From: Perkinsus olseni
Taxonomy: Eukaryota > Perkinsozoa > Perkinsida > Perkinsidae
Length of the DNA: 32,362 nucleotides
Assembly: GCA_013115135.1 (NCBI GenBank)
Contig: JABANP010000564.1
Location: 1 to 32,362 of the forward strand
Direction: 5' to 3'
The notes below the pieces were generated by a model. It saw only the letters and a program-made list of their open reading frames with translations, did no database searches and was not told where the DNA came from. This document shows positions 21,587 through 32,145 of the stretch, piece after piece; the first letter of the stretch is position 1; every line of letters begins with the position of its first letter. Made by a program: the position numbers and the translations under genes.

Positions 21587-21992
21587 TGTATATTTTCAGC
21601 AGCCATCCCGATTCTGTTGCCTGCGTGGCTGCTCGAACTCAGAGGATGAATCGCAGACCCGATGACGACCCCGAAAAACATGATGACAGGGTGAAGCTTC
21701 GATGGAGAAGCATCGACCGCTCCAAAGACTGACCGCCTATCGCTAGCAGACTTTTAATGACCGGTACCCGGTCAGCTGTGCGACTAGGATGAAGTGCCAC
21801 CAGAAGTGTGCCGCGCCTTCAATCTGACTTTTGTCCAGATCGCCACATGGTCGGGTCGATTTTTCGATATGAACTCCAATTCCACCGTTAATTTTCAAGC
21901 AGTAATTAGTAAAACTGATATAACTGTGGTAAAACTTGTGACGCAGGTGAGCCAGTGAAGGTATACGTTGTGATCTCGCTCAAAGGGGTCCG
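21587..21992. other. Intergenic, nothing recognised
   Basis: About 400 bp between the sirtuin stop and the Ser-rich candidate. GTACCCGGTCAGCTGTGCGAC near 21761 and AT-rich runs near 21900 are the only visible texture; probably the sirtuin 3' UTR plus intergenic DNA. Confidence 0.4.
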
Positions 21993-23001
21993 CTACAAGT
22001 TAACTTCTACAACCTGATCGTCAAGAGTAACCTGCCCAGTGCTGTTATACACAATCCCTACCGGAACATTCCTTCTGAGTGCAGCCTCAGCGAACCCAGC
22101 CGCTGGATAGACAACACTCGAGGTCCCCACTACCAGGAAGAGGTCACAAGAACGTCTGAAAGAGCTAAAAGCAGGAACTAAGGTATATGGAATATGTCTT
22201 ACATGGCGCGATCAGCCAAAGCTAGTGTATCTTCATCAAGACCTTCACCAAACCATACCACTGCTGGTCGGAGTAACCTGGAGCTCATCGGCACAGTGCC
22301 GCTATCATGATGGACTTACTTGCCATCCTTGTGCGGTAGCTCTTCTATGGGAATCGGTACATGAGGCTTAGTAGGGTCAACATTGGCAAGAGCAGGCGTG
22401 ATGGGGACATTGCGATCCTCCCAGACCTACTAGCTCTCTAACGATTCATTCAAGTGTATTATGCTCACGTTAACACCATCTTCAATACAGCCGTCAACCC
22501 CAAACTTTTTCACCAGCCACAGTGAGCCGTGTAACTCGATGACGGAACGGCTGCCCGCAGCTTGGTGAAGTCTGTCGACGTTTTGCTGAGGAAGTCCCCT
22601 TGGCCAAACCAGCTTCAATCCGTGATACCTCTTACAGTCATGAGAGTGAAGTTCTTCCCATGACTCTCCTTCATGTCCTGTAGTTGAGCACACCAACGAT
22701 GGCATATGTTCGGCTTAGCTGCAGCAACTCTTTGCCGGCGGTATTCATAGAATTCCCAGACCAATGAGGGGTCCGACTCGAAAGCCTCTGCCGTGGCCAA
22801 GCCTGCCTAGAAGCTTTCCGGTAAGGCTAGACGTGCAGCTTAGCGCTCACGCGTAGGGTCATGATGACGCCAGAGGCCCCCTTTGCCTCGAAAAGTTGGT
22901 ATGCCACTCTCAGCGCTGACACCAGCACCAGTGATAACAGCGATGTGCTGACTTTGTTGTATCAATGATCGCACTTCAGATAGGGCGGCACGACTGGGCA
23001 T
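21993..23001 (-). CDS. SIRT5-like sirtuin (class III) lacking the zinc-binding cysteines (262 aa)
   Basis: Six exons: 23001-22851, 22802-22636, 22585-22469, 22426-22320, 22277-22203, 22164-21993; introns 48, 50, 42, 42 and 38 nt with strong GTRAG donors, total exactly 263 codons. NAD-dependent lysine deacylase fold: [15 protein letters not shown] (25-39), TQNVDRLH (106-113), catalytic His125 in [16 protein letters not shown] (182-192), [11 protein letters not shown] (219-229). Tyr69 and Arg72 in FYEYRR match the SIRT5 pair that binds the acyl carboxylate, so desuccinylase-type activity is the likely class (inference). The zinc module between about 131 and 182, normally four Cys, keeps one (Cys139). 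No clear mitochondrial presequence. Length is near the minimal sirtuin core. Confidence 0.9.
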
Positions 23002-23606
23002 CTAGGAGGGATTTCTGGATGGCAAGAAGTCATACCCTTCAATACAACGCCTATTATGACAACTAAAAGCCAAGAGATATTAGAAATAACAAGAGGAAAC
23101 GATTACTAGAATGCAAAGTGTTTGAGGTTAACTCTGATTAACTGCTTCACAACTTATTCATTTTTCTTAGTCTCTTCGCTGCTCGAACTCTCACAGTCTT
23201 TCTGGGCCTTCTTGTCGTCATCGCCTTTCACATCAGAGGATGCGTCATCGGGCCCTGTCTCGACGCGTAGCATTGGAATTCTCGTAGTTAGCCACCAGAT
23301 CAGGGCTATGAACCTACACAACGATGTTTACAAGTTATGGTACGAGCATCGTAGCAGCCTACCCAATAGTGAGGATAATATAATCAACCCAATCTGCCTC
23401 GTCCAGATGATCAACGCCGGTGAGATCTATGAGCTGCTTCGGGAAAATATATGGTAATCCCGTTTTCGCGACCGTCACGTTTTCAGACATTATAACGAAT
23501 TTTCGGTAATAAAACCCAAACTGAAACCTACATGAACCCGCTTCTGTAAGAACCTCTGTTTCCACTAAGTACCACTTCTGAAGCGATTAAAAAGGGTACT
23601 AGGGAC

Positions 23607-23850
23607 CGGTAGAAGGTGAAAATCTAAGCGAAAGGGCGAAAATCTAAGCAAGAGGGCGAAAATCTAAAGAAGGAGAAAAACTAAAGAGAAAAAGACCTAG
23701 TGGAGTACTGACCGTAACCCCCGTCAACCCGAAACCCGACTCAGGTCGCCCTTCGGGCGACCATCACCTCAAACCCGAAGGCCTAGGGTTATAGGTCATA
23801 GGTTATCCGAGAGTCAAAAGCGTAATCCCAATCCTCTCCCGGGCGAGCGA
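23607..23850 (+). repeat. 244-bp dispersed repeat, copy 2
   Basis: Same orientation and length as 14128-14371, with a single base difference. The hairpin falls at 23744-23762. Directly after it, TTCTTTAGAAAATGG and TTTCTTTAGAAATATGG repeat a TTCTTTAGA string that also follows copy 1 by a few bases. Confidence 0.95.
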
Positions 23851-24278
23851 TTCTTTAGAAAATGGCAACTTTCTTTAGAAATATGGTTTTTCCCGGTGGT
23901 GTCAGTAGCATCTTGCACTCTTGCTTTCCCTTGCTTATCCTTAACGCTTCAATGTGGCCTGACGACGAGGGTTGAAGACGGACCTTCGTAGACTGACTTA
24001 GTTTATTGAACCCGAACTCAATATAATTGCGGAGCGAGCGAAGCGAGCGGAGCATATACTGTCACTTCTGCGCTTTTTTGTGCGTTCGTTCGTTCGTTCG
24101 TTCAAATTATTTCTCCACGACTATGCTGAATGAACTCATGGGACGCATACCAATCGAAAGTTCTCGATTCATATATTCTATAAAAAATACGAAATCGCGC
24201 CCATCCCCGTTCTACCAACCAAAACCAGCGTGGACCGTTGTAGATGAACCCGAAAAATACAGAAAAAAGCCCTGGCTG

Positions 24279-24290
24279 GGGTTCGAACCC
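24279..24290. repeat. Palindromic B-box-like block (copy C)
   Basis: GGGTTCGAACCC. Read on the minus strand it continues with CCAGCCAGGGC then TTTTTTCTGTATTTTT, which parallels the block at 31008-31041 (GGTTCGATCCC, then ten bases, then TTTTTCTGCATTT). The T run would stop pol III, but no acceptor stem pairs with it. Confidence 0.5.
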
Positions 24291-24336
24291 GAGACTTCGT
24301 GTCGAGCTCCGCTTTTTTCGTTACGAAGGCCTAGTG

Positions 24337-26417
24337 ATGAATAAGATGATGAAGAGAACATGCAAACTAGCAATAATAAGTCGACAACGAGAGAGGTTGG
24401 CAATATTACTAACAAGGCAATATCATCATACCATCACAAGAACGACAGCCTTGGATAAGGAGGGACTGCCCCCGCCCCTGTCATCATCATCATCATCAGA
24501 TGATATTGACGAGGATTATGGCAAGGTTAAATACAAAAGAATGATGGATATAGCGTTGAGTAAGGAAGAGGTGATAATAGAAGGAAGAGAATTGACTAGG
24601 TTAAAGAGAGAGGTAGTAGTACTCCGTGTCCCTAGTGATGACGATATTATCATAATATTAGATTGCTCAATGTATTACAACCATACCGGGATATCGATTA
24701 ACTAAATTATTGTATGCACACTGTAAAGTAGCCAATAGAAAGTGGCAACGACAACAAGAAGAAGAAGGAGAGACACTAACAGGACATGATAATAACAGGT
24801 AAAAGTTATTATAACGGTGGTGTGGTATTGGCATCGTTACTATTCAGAACGAAGACTGCCCTCAACTCTGCTATTAGTTCGAGTATTGGTAATGATGATG
24901 ATGAGCACCGACACGGAAGGGGTTCTTTATTATTATGGAATAATAATGATGTACGATATTATAAGTTCATAGTAAGTGAGATAATAAGAAGGTTAAAGGA
25001 GATACCCAAGCAATATTTGGTATCATTATTAGAGGTAGTATTATTATCACCAATACTAGTACTGTCCTTCCCATCAACAGTAATACACCGTACTATACTA
25101 TCAGGTCTTAGTTGATACGAATAATAGTCGCGTGTTGCCGAGCTCAAATGGAGAGGAAGATGCGATAATAATCGTAATATCGTAATACTCAATACTCGAG
25201 AAATGTTCGTATTACCTCTGATGAGCTTGTTCTTCCTCCATTGTTGCACCGACAGACAAGTATTATTGGCGTCAGGTGTTGAAAGAAGCCATGAAGAGTA
25301 TGAACTACAGACAGACCTCACACTCATTGTATACATTAGGGAGGATATTGGCTGTAATTATAATAACATGAATTATCATATTATCAACAGATAATGACAA
25401 TAATCATCAATCAGACTAATGATAATCTCACATCAACATTGAGCAAAGAAGATATGGAACATATTAATACAGTATTGAAGAAGAAAGCATATGCTTATAA
25501 TAATGCATCTCATTTGTTGTATGCTGGTTATTGGTATGCTATGATAACAATCCCCACGAAAGGAGGAGAAGGAGCAGATAGCAACAATACATCATTAATG
25601 TCATTAGGGACATTATCGACTTGGTTAAATAGGATAATCATTCAACTTGGTATCGACGTCCGCAAGGATACTACTAATATCACCACCAGTAGCAGCAGCA
25701 GTGGCAGTGGCAGGGCTCATGATGAGGATGATGATGTTACTCTTGGTAAACGTATAACGAGAGACGCCCTAATGTTGAGGTAATATCATCAGTGTTGTTG
25801 ATGATAAAAGCTATCATCATCATCACGTCATGATCCTTGTTATTTAGTTACGTTTATCATCGTATATTATTGGATAATCCACAGTACTTACAGTTACTCT
25901 CTCACGATATTCAATCTTTTTTACAACAATTCAATCATAACAGCAAGAGCAATGAAATGATGGGTAACATCATCACCATCACTCATCATCATGAAGAGGA
26001 GGAGCGTCATCATCATCATCACCAACACAGTATCATTACCATATCTAATAGATATGCCCATGGTAGTGATGATCATCGTAGCAACAGCTGCAGGAATATC
26101 ATCCTCATACGTCATCTCAGCTAATCATCCCAATGATCATCCTCTGCCCGGACAGAGCTCATTCTTCTCCAATTTTATATTACGTAAAATGAGAGACAAT
26201 AACAACCATCGGTGCGGTGGTGATGATGATGCTCAGTTGCATCATCTGAGGGGAATATTTGTAATGCCCATCATCACCACACCCTCGACTACTGCTAGGA
26301 GTGTTGTTGCCAGCAGGTTGGGCCTGTATTTATACGATTAGCAGACCCTTTAACGAGGGTTGGACTGGTATGGGAGGAGCCACATCTACTAGAGGTAGTA
26401 CTAATCATACTGCTATC

Positions 26418-26460
<43 letters not shown>

Positions 26461-26624
26461 GTGTCAATGATAACTATCAGGCTGGGTATCGGGAAAAAGA
26501 ATGTAGATATTATGATACACTCAATAAGAGAATACTAAAGTATTATGATTGGAAATATATAACACTACATTACAGTGAAGGTGAATATGATGATAACAAC
26601 AACAACAGCACTGTGATGAGCTGA
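24337..26624 (+). CDS. Probable mitochondrial RAP-domain-like RNA-binding protein
   Basis: Exons read: 24337-24612, 24662-24798, 24848-25079, 25105 to about 25195, one or two unresolved exons to 25391, about 25392-25779, 25848-26062, 26094-26316, 26342-26624. Introns are 49, 49, 25, 68, 31 and 25 nt where certain. The N-terminus is basic and acid-free (MNKMMKRTCKLAIISRQRER), like a mitochondrial presequence. The middle has helical repeats (SHSLYTLGRILA; SKEDMEHINTVLKKKAYAYN; ASHLLYAGYWYAM) as in RAP/FASTK-type organelle proteins. The C-terminus, YYDTLNKRILKYYDWKYITL, resembles a RAP domain. Low-complexity inserts: a His-rich run near 26000 and about 14 Asn at 26418-26460. Role in organelle RNA processing is an inference. 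Confidence 0.6.
26418..26460 (+). repeat. AAC trinucleotide run (poly-Asn)
   Basis: Fourteen AAC codons in a row inside the last exon of the RAP-like gene, expected to vary in length between strains. Confidence 0.95.
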
Positions 26625-26758
26625 GCTCAACATTAGGTACTTTACCACATATAACCTCTTCTTTACTCACCCTACCAACAACATCATCATCCGTTGACTA
26701 TTACGATGGTGACGATGAGGAAGTTTCCGTGGTATTGCCTCTTCTGTCATCAGTCGAA

Positions 26759-26791
26759 AGTTGTCGAGTAGCTGCACGACTCTCGACAACT
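26759..26791. repeat. Hairpin, 10-bp perfect stem, 13-nt loop
   Basis: AGTTGTCGAG and CTCGACAACT flank a 13-nt loop, between the RAP-like stop (26624) and the CSC1-like start (26915). A plus-strand frame stays open through it (26615-26815), so it could be coding or a 3' end or regulatory fold. Confidence 0.75.
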
Positions 26792-26914
26792 GCTGATTCT
26801 GCTGTTCCGACATGATAGCAGCAAGATGTTTCAGCATCCACTGGTGTTCTATTCTTATCGCCCCTTCCCGTATGCTTGCAGTGTGATAGTATTATTATCA
26901 GTATTATTATTAAT

Positions 26915-29357
26915 ATGGCTGACAACGAGACGACTGAAGATCGTAATGTTGGTAGTGATGCGGTACTTGTATCATTGGCCATTTATGTTGGTATATTTGT
27001 CGTAGTTCTAATGATATTCACCCTGATACATAAGAATAATATGAAGTTATATAATCCACGAGAATGTATATTAGATTTGAGATCACCGTTAACATCACGT
27101 AAGATGCATCATCATCGTGTAAGATGGATAATAGGTGCAATGATGTCCATAACCGATGATGATCTATATAACTATTCTGGTCTAGATGCTGTATCATTCA
27201 TTAGATTACTGAGATTGGGATATAAAGTAGCTATGATGGGAGTATTCAATTCCCTTTATTTAATACCTACATATAAGTATTGTGATGATAATATTACTAC
27301 CAGCAACAACAGCAGCGGTAATATTGACGAACTAAGTACATGGAGTCTGGGTCATCTCCTACCCAATAGTCCTGGGTTATGGTCAGCTTTCGTAGCGTCC
27401 TATATCATATTCATATGGACTATGTATCTTATATATAATGAGTTTCAATGGTATACCAATAGAAGGCATCATTATCTATCACGTAAAAGAGTCGATAACT
27501 ATTCTATTTATTGCGGTGGTATACCAAAAGATATGCAATCAAATCAACAGTTGCGAAGATTCTTCAATAATATCATGCCTGATGGAGTGGCTGATGTGAG
27601 AATAGCTCTTGAAATAAAGGATATCGAAGATGATGTTGATGAAAGATATGCTATGGTATCGAAACTTGAGCATGCCTATAATGTATTGAAATATAAACGT
27701 GTCAGACCAAAACATAGGTTGAAGATATGTGGTAAAGAGAAGGTGGATAGTATTGATTACTACGAGGCTAAGATTAATGAATATAATACTAAAATATCAG
27801 CTGTTGTTGCTAAGGCTATTGAGTATCAAGAGATGGCTCATAATGATGAAGGTGGTGGTGGTGGGGGTATGATACTGTGTAAGAATGATGATGATGATGG
27901 TAAGGGTGATGATAAGCAGCACAAGAAGAGTACCTTATCGTCACGTATTGTACATGGCATACTGGGTGGTGATGATGATGATGATGTTATTAGAGTTAGA
28001 TCAGGTGCATTCATAACATTCAATAATCTTAAATCATCGATGGCAGCTCGACAGATGGTACACTACAAGATACCATTTGTTATGCGTACGGTTGGTGCAC
28101 CAGCTACTAAAGATGTGTATTGGTCCAACGTCGGGATATCACATAGTAAAGCAGCAGATAGGATTATTATTATCGATAGTCGCCACCATATGTTTATGTA
28201 TATTCTGGACCATACCAGTAGCATTTGTTGCCTCTATATCAGAGGTTGATAATCTTAAAAAAGAGTTAACATTCTTAGCTGATGCATCCCAATCATGGTT
28301 AGGTTTAGATTTATTGTTAAAACAGATATCACCAATAGCATTAGCTGTTCTCAACGCATTACTACCGGTCTTCTTGATGATATTCTCCAAACAAGAAGGC
28401 CACATATCAAAAGCAACACTTGATGCATCATTATTCGCTAAGCTTGCATTATTCTTCATCATTCAAACATTCTTTGTTAGTGCTATTGCTGGTAGTCTAT
28501 TCACAAGCCTTCAACAACTAGCTGATAACCCTGCTGCCACCATCCGTGATATATTAGCGACTAACCTACCACAACAAGCCAACTTCTTCATAGCATTTGT
28601 ATTCGTACAAGTTGGTCTTGGACTGGCGTTGGAGATCATCAGATTAGTGCCATATATTATATCGGTTATCAGATCATTCACTGGCCCTAATCTAACTGAG
28701 AAGGAGAGGAACACATCATGGTTGGGGTTGAGCCCACTCAGTGTCCCTGCCACTCTCGATCTACCTAAACTATTATCTGATGTTATGTTATTCTTTATGA
28801 TATTATTCGTCTATTCAGTATTATCACCAATAGTAAGTCTGGTTATGTTATTCGCATTCTTATCTATGAGTATTATATACACGCATCAATATGTTTATGT
28901 ATACGATCCAAGTAATGATACTGGTGGACAGATGTGGACTCGAGCTATGCGCTATGTATTGTTCTGTGTAGTCGTTGCTCAATTTACTATCATCGCGGTA
29001 ATAGGCATAAAAGAGGGTAAGATAGTTGCACCTCTCATGGCACCTCTATTCATAATAACCATATTATTCTGGATTTACCTAGAGCAACAACATTTCACTG
29101 TTGCACAGCATTTACCCTCACATACTGCTGCCCTCATAGATGATGTATATGATGATAATAATACTCATACCACACCATCATCATGGAAGGGTTCTTATAT
29201 GCAGGAGGCGTTGAAGGTACCCCTACTGCTGCCTAGCAACAGCGATGATGAGAAGTCACCATCTCGTGATGACGATGCTGAGGGTTGTGGTGGTGGTGTT
29301 AGAAAAGATTCCAAGATATCGAAGCTATCAACTCCAAGGACTGAAGATGTCCCATGA
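26915..29357 (+). CDS. CSC1/OSCA (TMEM63) family mechanosensitive cation channel (about 805 aa)
   Basis: ATG at 26915 (AATATGG context), preceded by only AT-rich sequence. Family role: membrane-tension or osmotic-gated cation channel. Residues 1-60 hold the first membrane segment and LYNPRE (the family's Y-x-PR motif). Two more helices follow, then the cytosolic PHM7-type domain (YCGGIPKDM, SKLEHAYNVL, VDSIDYYEAKINEY) and GAFITFNNLKSSMAA, TKDVYWSN. The frame then breaks near 28130 and resumes as LLSIVATICLCIFWTIPVAF, GLDLLLKQISPIALAVLNALLP, with the remaining pore helices. A 25-nt (GTCGGG...AAGCAG) or 28-nt intron at 28129 restores the frame; otherwise it is a one-base frameshift. The tail after about residue 715 is acidic, Asp-rich and likely cytosolic. 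Convergent with the DHHC gene, 161 bp away. Confidence 0.85.
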
Positions 29358-29518
29358 TGATGATGATTGTTTATGCTGTACGGGGGCACAGTGATAATAC
29401 TATCTCTAGCAGCAGCAGCATGCATGTACTATTGCGTTAGTTACTGTAATACAACACTCCCATGCACAACAATAATACCAATCAATACTACCACATCATC
29501 GTCAAGTAATGATACTAT

Positions 29519-30908
29519 TCAATTATGCCGTTTCCGCAACACAGGCGATGATGCATCATCATCATCTCCATCTTCTGATAAATGCGCAGTATCGTTTACA
29601 ATAGTATCATATTGTAAAGGGTGGGTATCAAACATATCACAACCTTCATATATCGATTCAGTCATGGTAGGTGGCATGTAACTGAGCATGTGCTGTTAGT
29701 GATGATGATGATGATACTATCATCAATCTCACCTATTCACTGGAATGAGCCACATTAATCTATCATTACCAGCTATTTCAGTAAATGTATCAGTTAATGA
29801 TGATACATGACGTCCCCTCGTTCCTTTATATCTAAGATGACAATAGTGATGATGATGATGATGATCATGTTGATGGTTATTGTGTTTACGTCTCTATTAG
29901 GGTTGTGTTCGTATCCAAATTATCAATTTGATCTGATAGGAATTCAATACACGAGTACAATGCATATACACTTACAACCCCAACAAGCACCTGATGACTA
30001 TGATAATGACTATGATGGCTACATTTGACGATGCATCCCTACCAGTAGTAACATTGGCTCAGACTCCTCCTGTCCGCTAACCGACGGTGTTGATGATGAG
30101 ATGATGGTATTGTAGAGGTATTTGAATACTACCATCCCTGCATGTAGTACATAAGTGATACTGAAGATAACCGTCTGAGGAGTATGATGCCAATAATGAT
30201 AGTGCCTCGAATGATGGTCCGTAATGATAAGAAACACATTGCTGTTACTTACGTATGATAAGAATAATATGAATAACTTCTGATTCTTATATCCAACACA
30301 GTTGTTAATCCATACACAATGATGGTCCATCCTAAATATTAATCATCTCTCCATAGATGTTCATTCTGTTATGACCTGTAAACACATCTTCGACATTCTC
30401 TACAATGATGGGCTCTGTAAGGCTTCCATGCTCCATCACATTTAATACATATATTATTATCAGCAGATGGTGGTGGTGTCATTGACATATCAACATACCC
30501 AGGGTCAGCCAATGATGCTCTAATTATACGATCATGTTACACAAGTCAGCAATCATCATCATCATGATGATGATGATATTATTACCGTATATGAGATAGT
30601 AATGCCATGGTCCCTGATAGTAGTCTTATACATAGTGTTGTATCATAATATGAGTATGATGATGATGGCATGATATAGTAATAGAAGACAGCAATACCTT
30701 GGAATAGTAGTATTGAACACCACACCTGAGGGTTACTCTAATATTATTATCTATACCACAATATTAGTATTATTACCAATATAAGACATAATACTCCACA
30801 CACATGTTGTTGCCCCCCTACCCCTTCTTGGGTGCGCTCTGCTGCCTCGTCTACTGTATTATTATTGCCTTCCTTCAGACCATCATCAAAATACGCATTC
30901 ATCGTCAT
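29519..30908 (-). CDS. DHHC-type protein S-acyltransferase (palmitoyltransferase)
   Basis: Firm exons: 30908-30777, 30725-30586, 30519-30376, 30331-30253; introns 51, 66 and 44 nt. They encode a short Asn/acidic N-terminus, membrane helix 1 (VCGVLCLILVWCSILLFQG), helix 2 ending SHIRASLADPGYVD, and the zinc cysteine-rich domain ICIKCDGAWKPYRAHHC, RECRRC, MDHHCVWINNCVGYKN with catalytic Asp-His-His-Cys intact. It palmitoylates membrane proteins, usually in Golgi or plasma membrane. After GTAAGT at 30252 the exons are less certain, but the minus strand gives DTNTTLIET (TTxE-like), then across a GTAAAC...CTTAG intron YKGTRGRHVSSLTDTFTEIA and LMWLIPVN, then a final exon to TGA at 29519. The plus-strand frames over 29367-30028 are antisense. 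Intron 2 carries an ATC/GAT palindrome. Confidence 0.85.
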
Positions 30909-31179
30909 TCCAATCTTGTAGCAGCAAGGAAGAGAAAACAAACAAGCATTATTATATGTTGGAAACAGAGGGTCTCTTAAAAGACTGATGATGATGATGA
31001 TCTACGCAGGTTCGATCCCAGGCGGAATATTTTTCTGCATTTCCGCCTCGTCTCGTCTCTTGCTGTCTAAGGAGACTGACATGATATCACAACCTCTGAG
31101 TTTCTGAGCCCAACATGAGGCCAACATCCTCTGTGACGACTCATAGGATGGTCTCTCTCTGCAGTTGTCTTTATACATC
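30909..31179. other. Intergenic between DHHC and secreted-protein genes, with hairpin
   Basis: Divergent upstream space. It contains GGTTCGATCCC at 31009-31019 (copy D of the B-box-like block) and directly after it a perfect 8-bp hairpin, AGGCGGAA (31020-31027) with TTCCGCCT (31041-31048). GTCTCTCTCTGCAG ends at 31164, 15 bases before the next start codon, and looks like a 3' splice or spliced-leader acceptor. Confidence 0.6.
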
Positions 31180-31833
31180 ATGAGCATCATCCCTTACCTC
31201 AGTCATCCCAATCATCGTATCCTCCTTCATGTTCTACTATTGGCATTTAATGTTACTGCAGATGATAATGCTACTACTACCACCGCTACTGATGGTGTTA
31301 ATAACACTACTACCACAACAACCCCAACATCCCCTCCCATGATACCGTATTGTCCTATTAATCATTGTATTGACACTTATTGGTTTACTCAGGATAATAA
31401 CAATAATAGCTGTATCTACCCCCATCCACAAGAATTGGGTCTATGTTGGGATGATTATTGCTCTACTAACGTGATACCCATCAATGAGACAAACTATTCT
31501 GGTAGTTATTGTAAGTCATGGCAGACTGAGGCCGGTAGGTTATGTTATGGTAATGATACTCTTACTTGTCAATGTTCTACTTTTAATATAACATCACCTA
31601 TCATGGTCGACCCATCCGATAATAGTACCACAACATCGATACCTGATGGGTATGCCCCTGGGGTTATTTGTGAGTATCCAACTACTACCACTACATCAAC
31701 TACCACCCTACCTACTCCCCCACCTTTTGATCAAGATACTCCTAATACCGCCAACTACCACAACCACAATGTAGGTATGATGGCTGTTCTCATCGTCGTT
31801 GGGTTGTCATATCATATATTAGATCACCAATGA
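31180..31833 (+). CDS. Secreted or surface Thr-rich, Cys-containing glycoprotein (217 aa)
   Basis: ATG 31180 gives a signal peptide (MSIIPYLSHPNHRILLHVLL then LAF). The mature part starts with an Asn/Thr-rich stretch with N-glycosylation sequons, has a central module with about nine cysteines (CPINHCID, SCIYPH, GLCWDDYC, YCKSW, LCYGN, CQC), then a second Thr/Ser-rich linker and a C-terminal hydrophobic segment (VGMMAVLIVVGLSY) that could be a GPI signal or membrane anchor. No intron. No family recognised; surface coat or adhesion role is only an inference. Uses the AT-rich codon style of its neighbours. Confidence 0.7.
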   Translation: MSIIPYLSHPNHRILLHVLLLAFNVTADDNATTTTATDGVNNTTTTTTPTSPPMIPYCPINHCIDTYWFTQDNNNNSCIYPHPQELGLCWDDYCSTNVIPINETNYSGSYCKSWQTEAGRLCYGNDTLTCQCSTFNITSPIMVDPSDNSTTTSIPDGYAPGVICEYPTTTTTSTTTLPTPPPFDQDTPNTANYHNHNVGMMAVLIVVGLSYHILDHQ

Positions 31834-32145
31834 TCAGCTGCTGTCTTTTGGAAATATTTTTGTTGTCTACTACTTTCTCTTGTCTCGCTGTTGTTAGTAT
31901 GATCATACTCTATGAATAGTAACAGTTACTATTATTATATTGATAACAGTAGTACCCTTCAGGTATATAAGGGCTACTATTATTATTGGTCTCCATACTC
32001 TATTATTACTATGTTACTTCTTATGTCGTATCATGAGTGATATTCATAACTAGTATTGTAGTTTGTACTGCTATGTGATGTAGGGTTGTAACAATCTGAT
32101 GGTATCTTCACTCATAGCATTGTCCCTCTCCTGATTCCCTTAAAG
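31834..32145. other. Intergenic, nothing recognised
   Basis: AT-rich, with TATTATTATT-type runs; no open frame or fold I can support. It should hold the 3' UTR of the secreted protein and the promoter of the gene that follows. Confidence 0.5.

Larger units (their letters stand above)
23002..24336. promoter_or_regulatory. Divergent intergenic region (sirtuin / RAP-like gene)
   Basis: 1.3 kb between a leftward and a rightward start codon. It holds copy 2 of the 244-bp repeat, then two TTCTTTAGAAA strings, a GAGCGAGCGAAGCGAGCGGAG stretch near 24031, five CGTT units at 24083-24103 and a palindromic GGGTTCGAACCC at 24279-24290. A plus-strand frame at 23122-23457 and a minus-strand frame at 23565-23359 have no support. 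Base composition turns AT-rich towards the right end. Confidence 0.55.

Noticed and set aside
26701..26982. 93-codon minus-strand ORF over the start of the channel gene
   Set aside because: Overlaps the start and first membrane helix of the CSC1-like gene in antisense and lacks any motif.
29367..30028. Two plus-strand ORFs with hydrophobic N-termini
   Set aside because: The minus strand of the same bases reads as the TTxE-like motif and C-terminal tail exons of the DHHC transferase.
30541..30586. ATC/GAT triplet palindrome, considered as a CRISPR-like or mobile-element end
   Set aside because: Simple triplet repeats of this type are common throughout the AT-rich block; no array or spacer structure.
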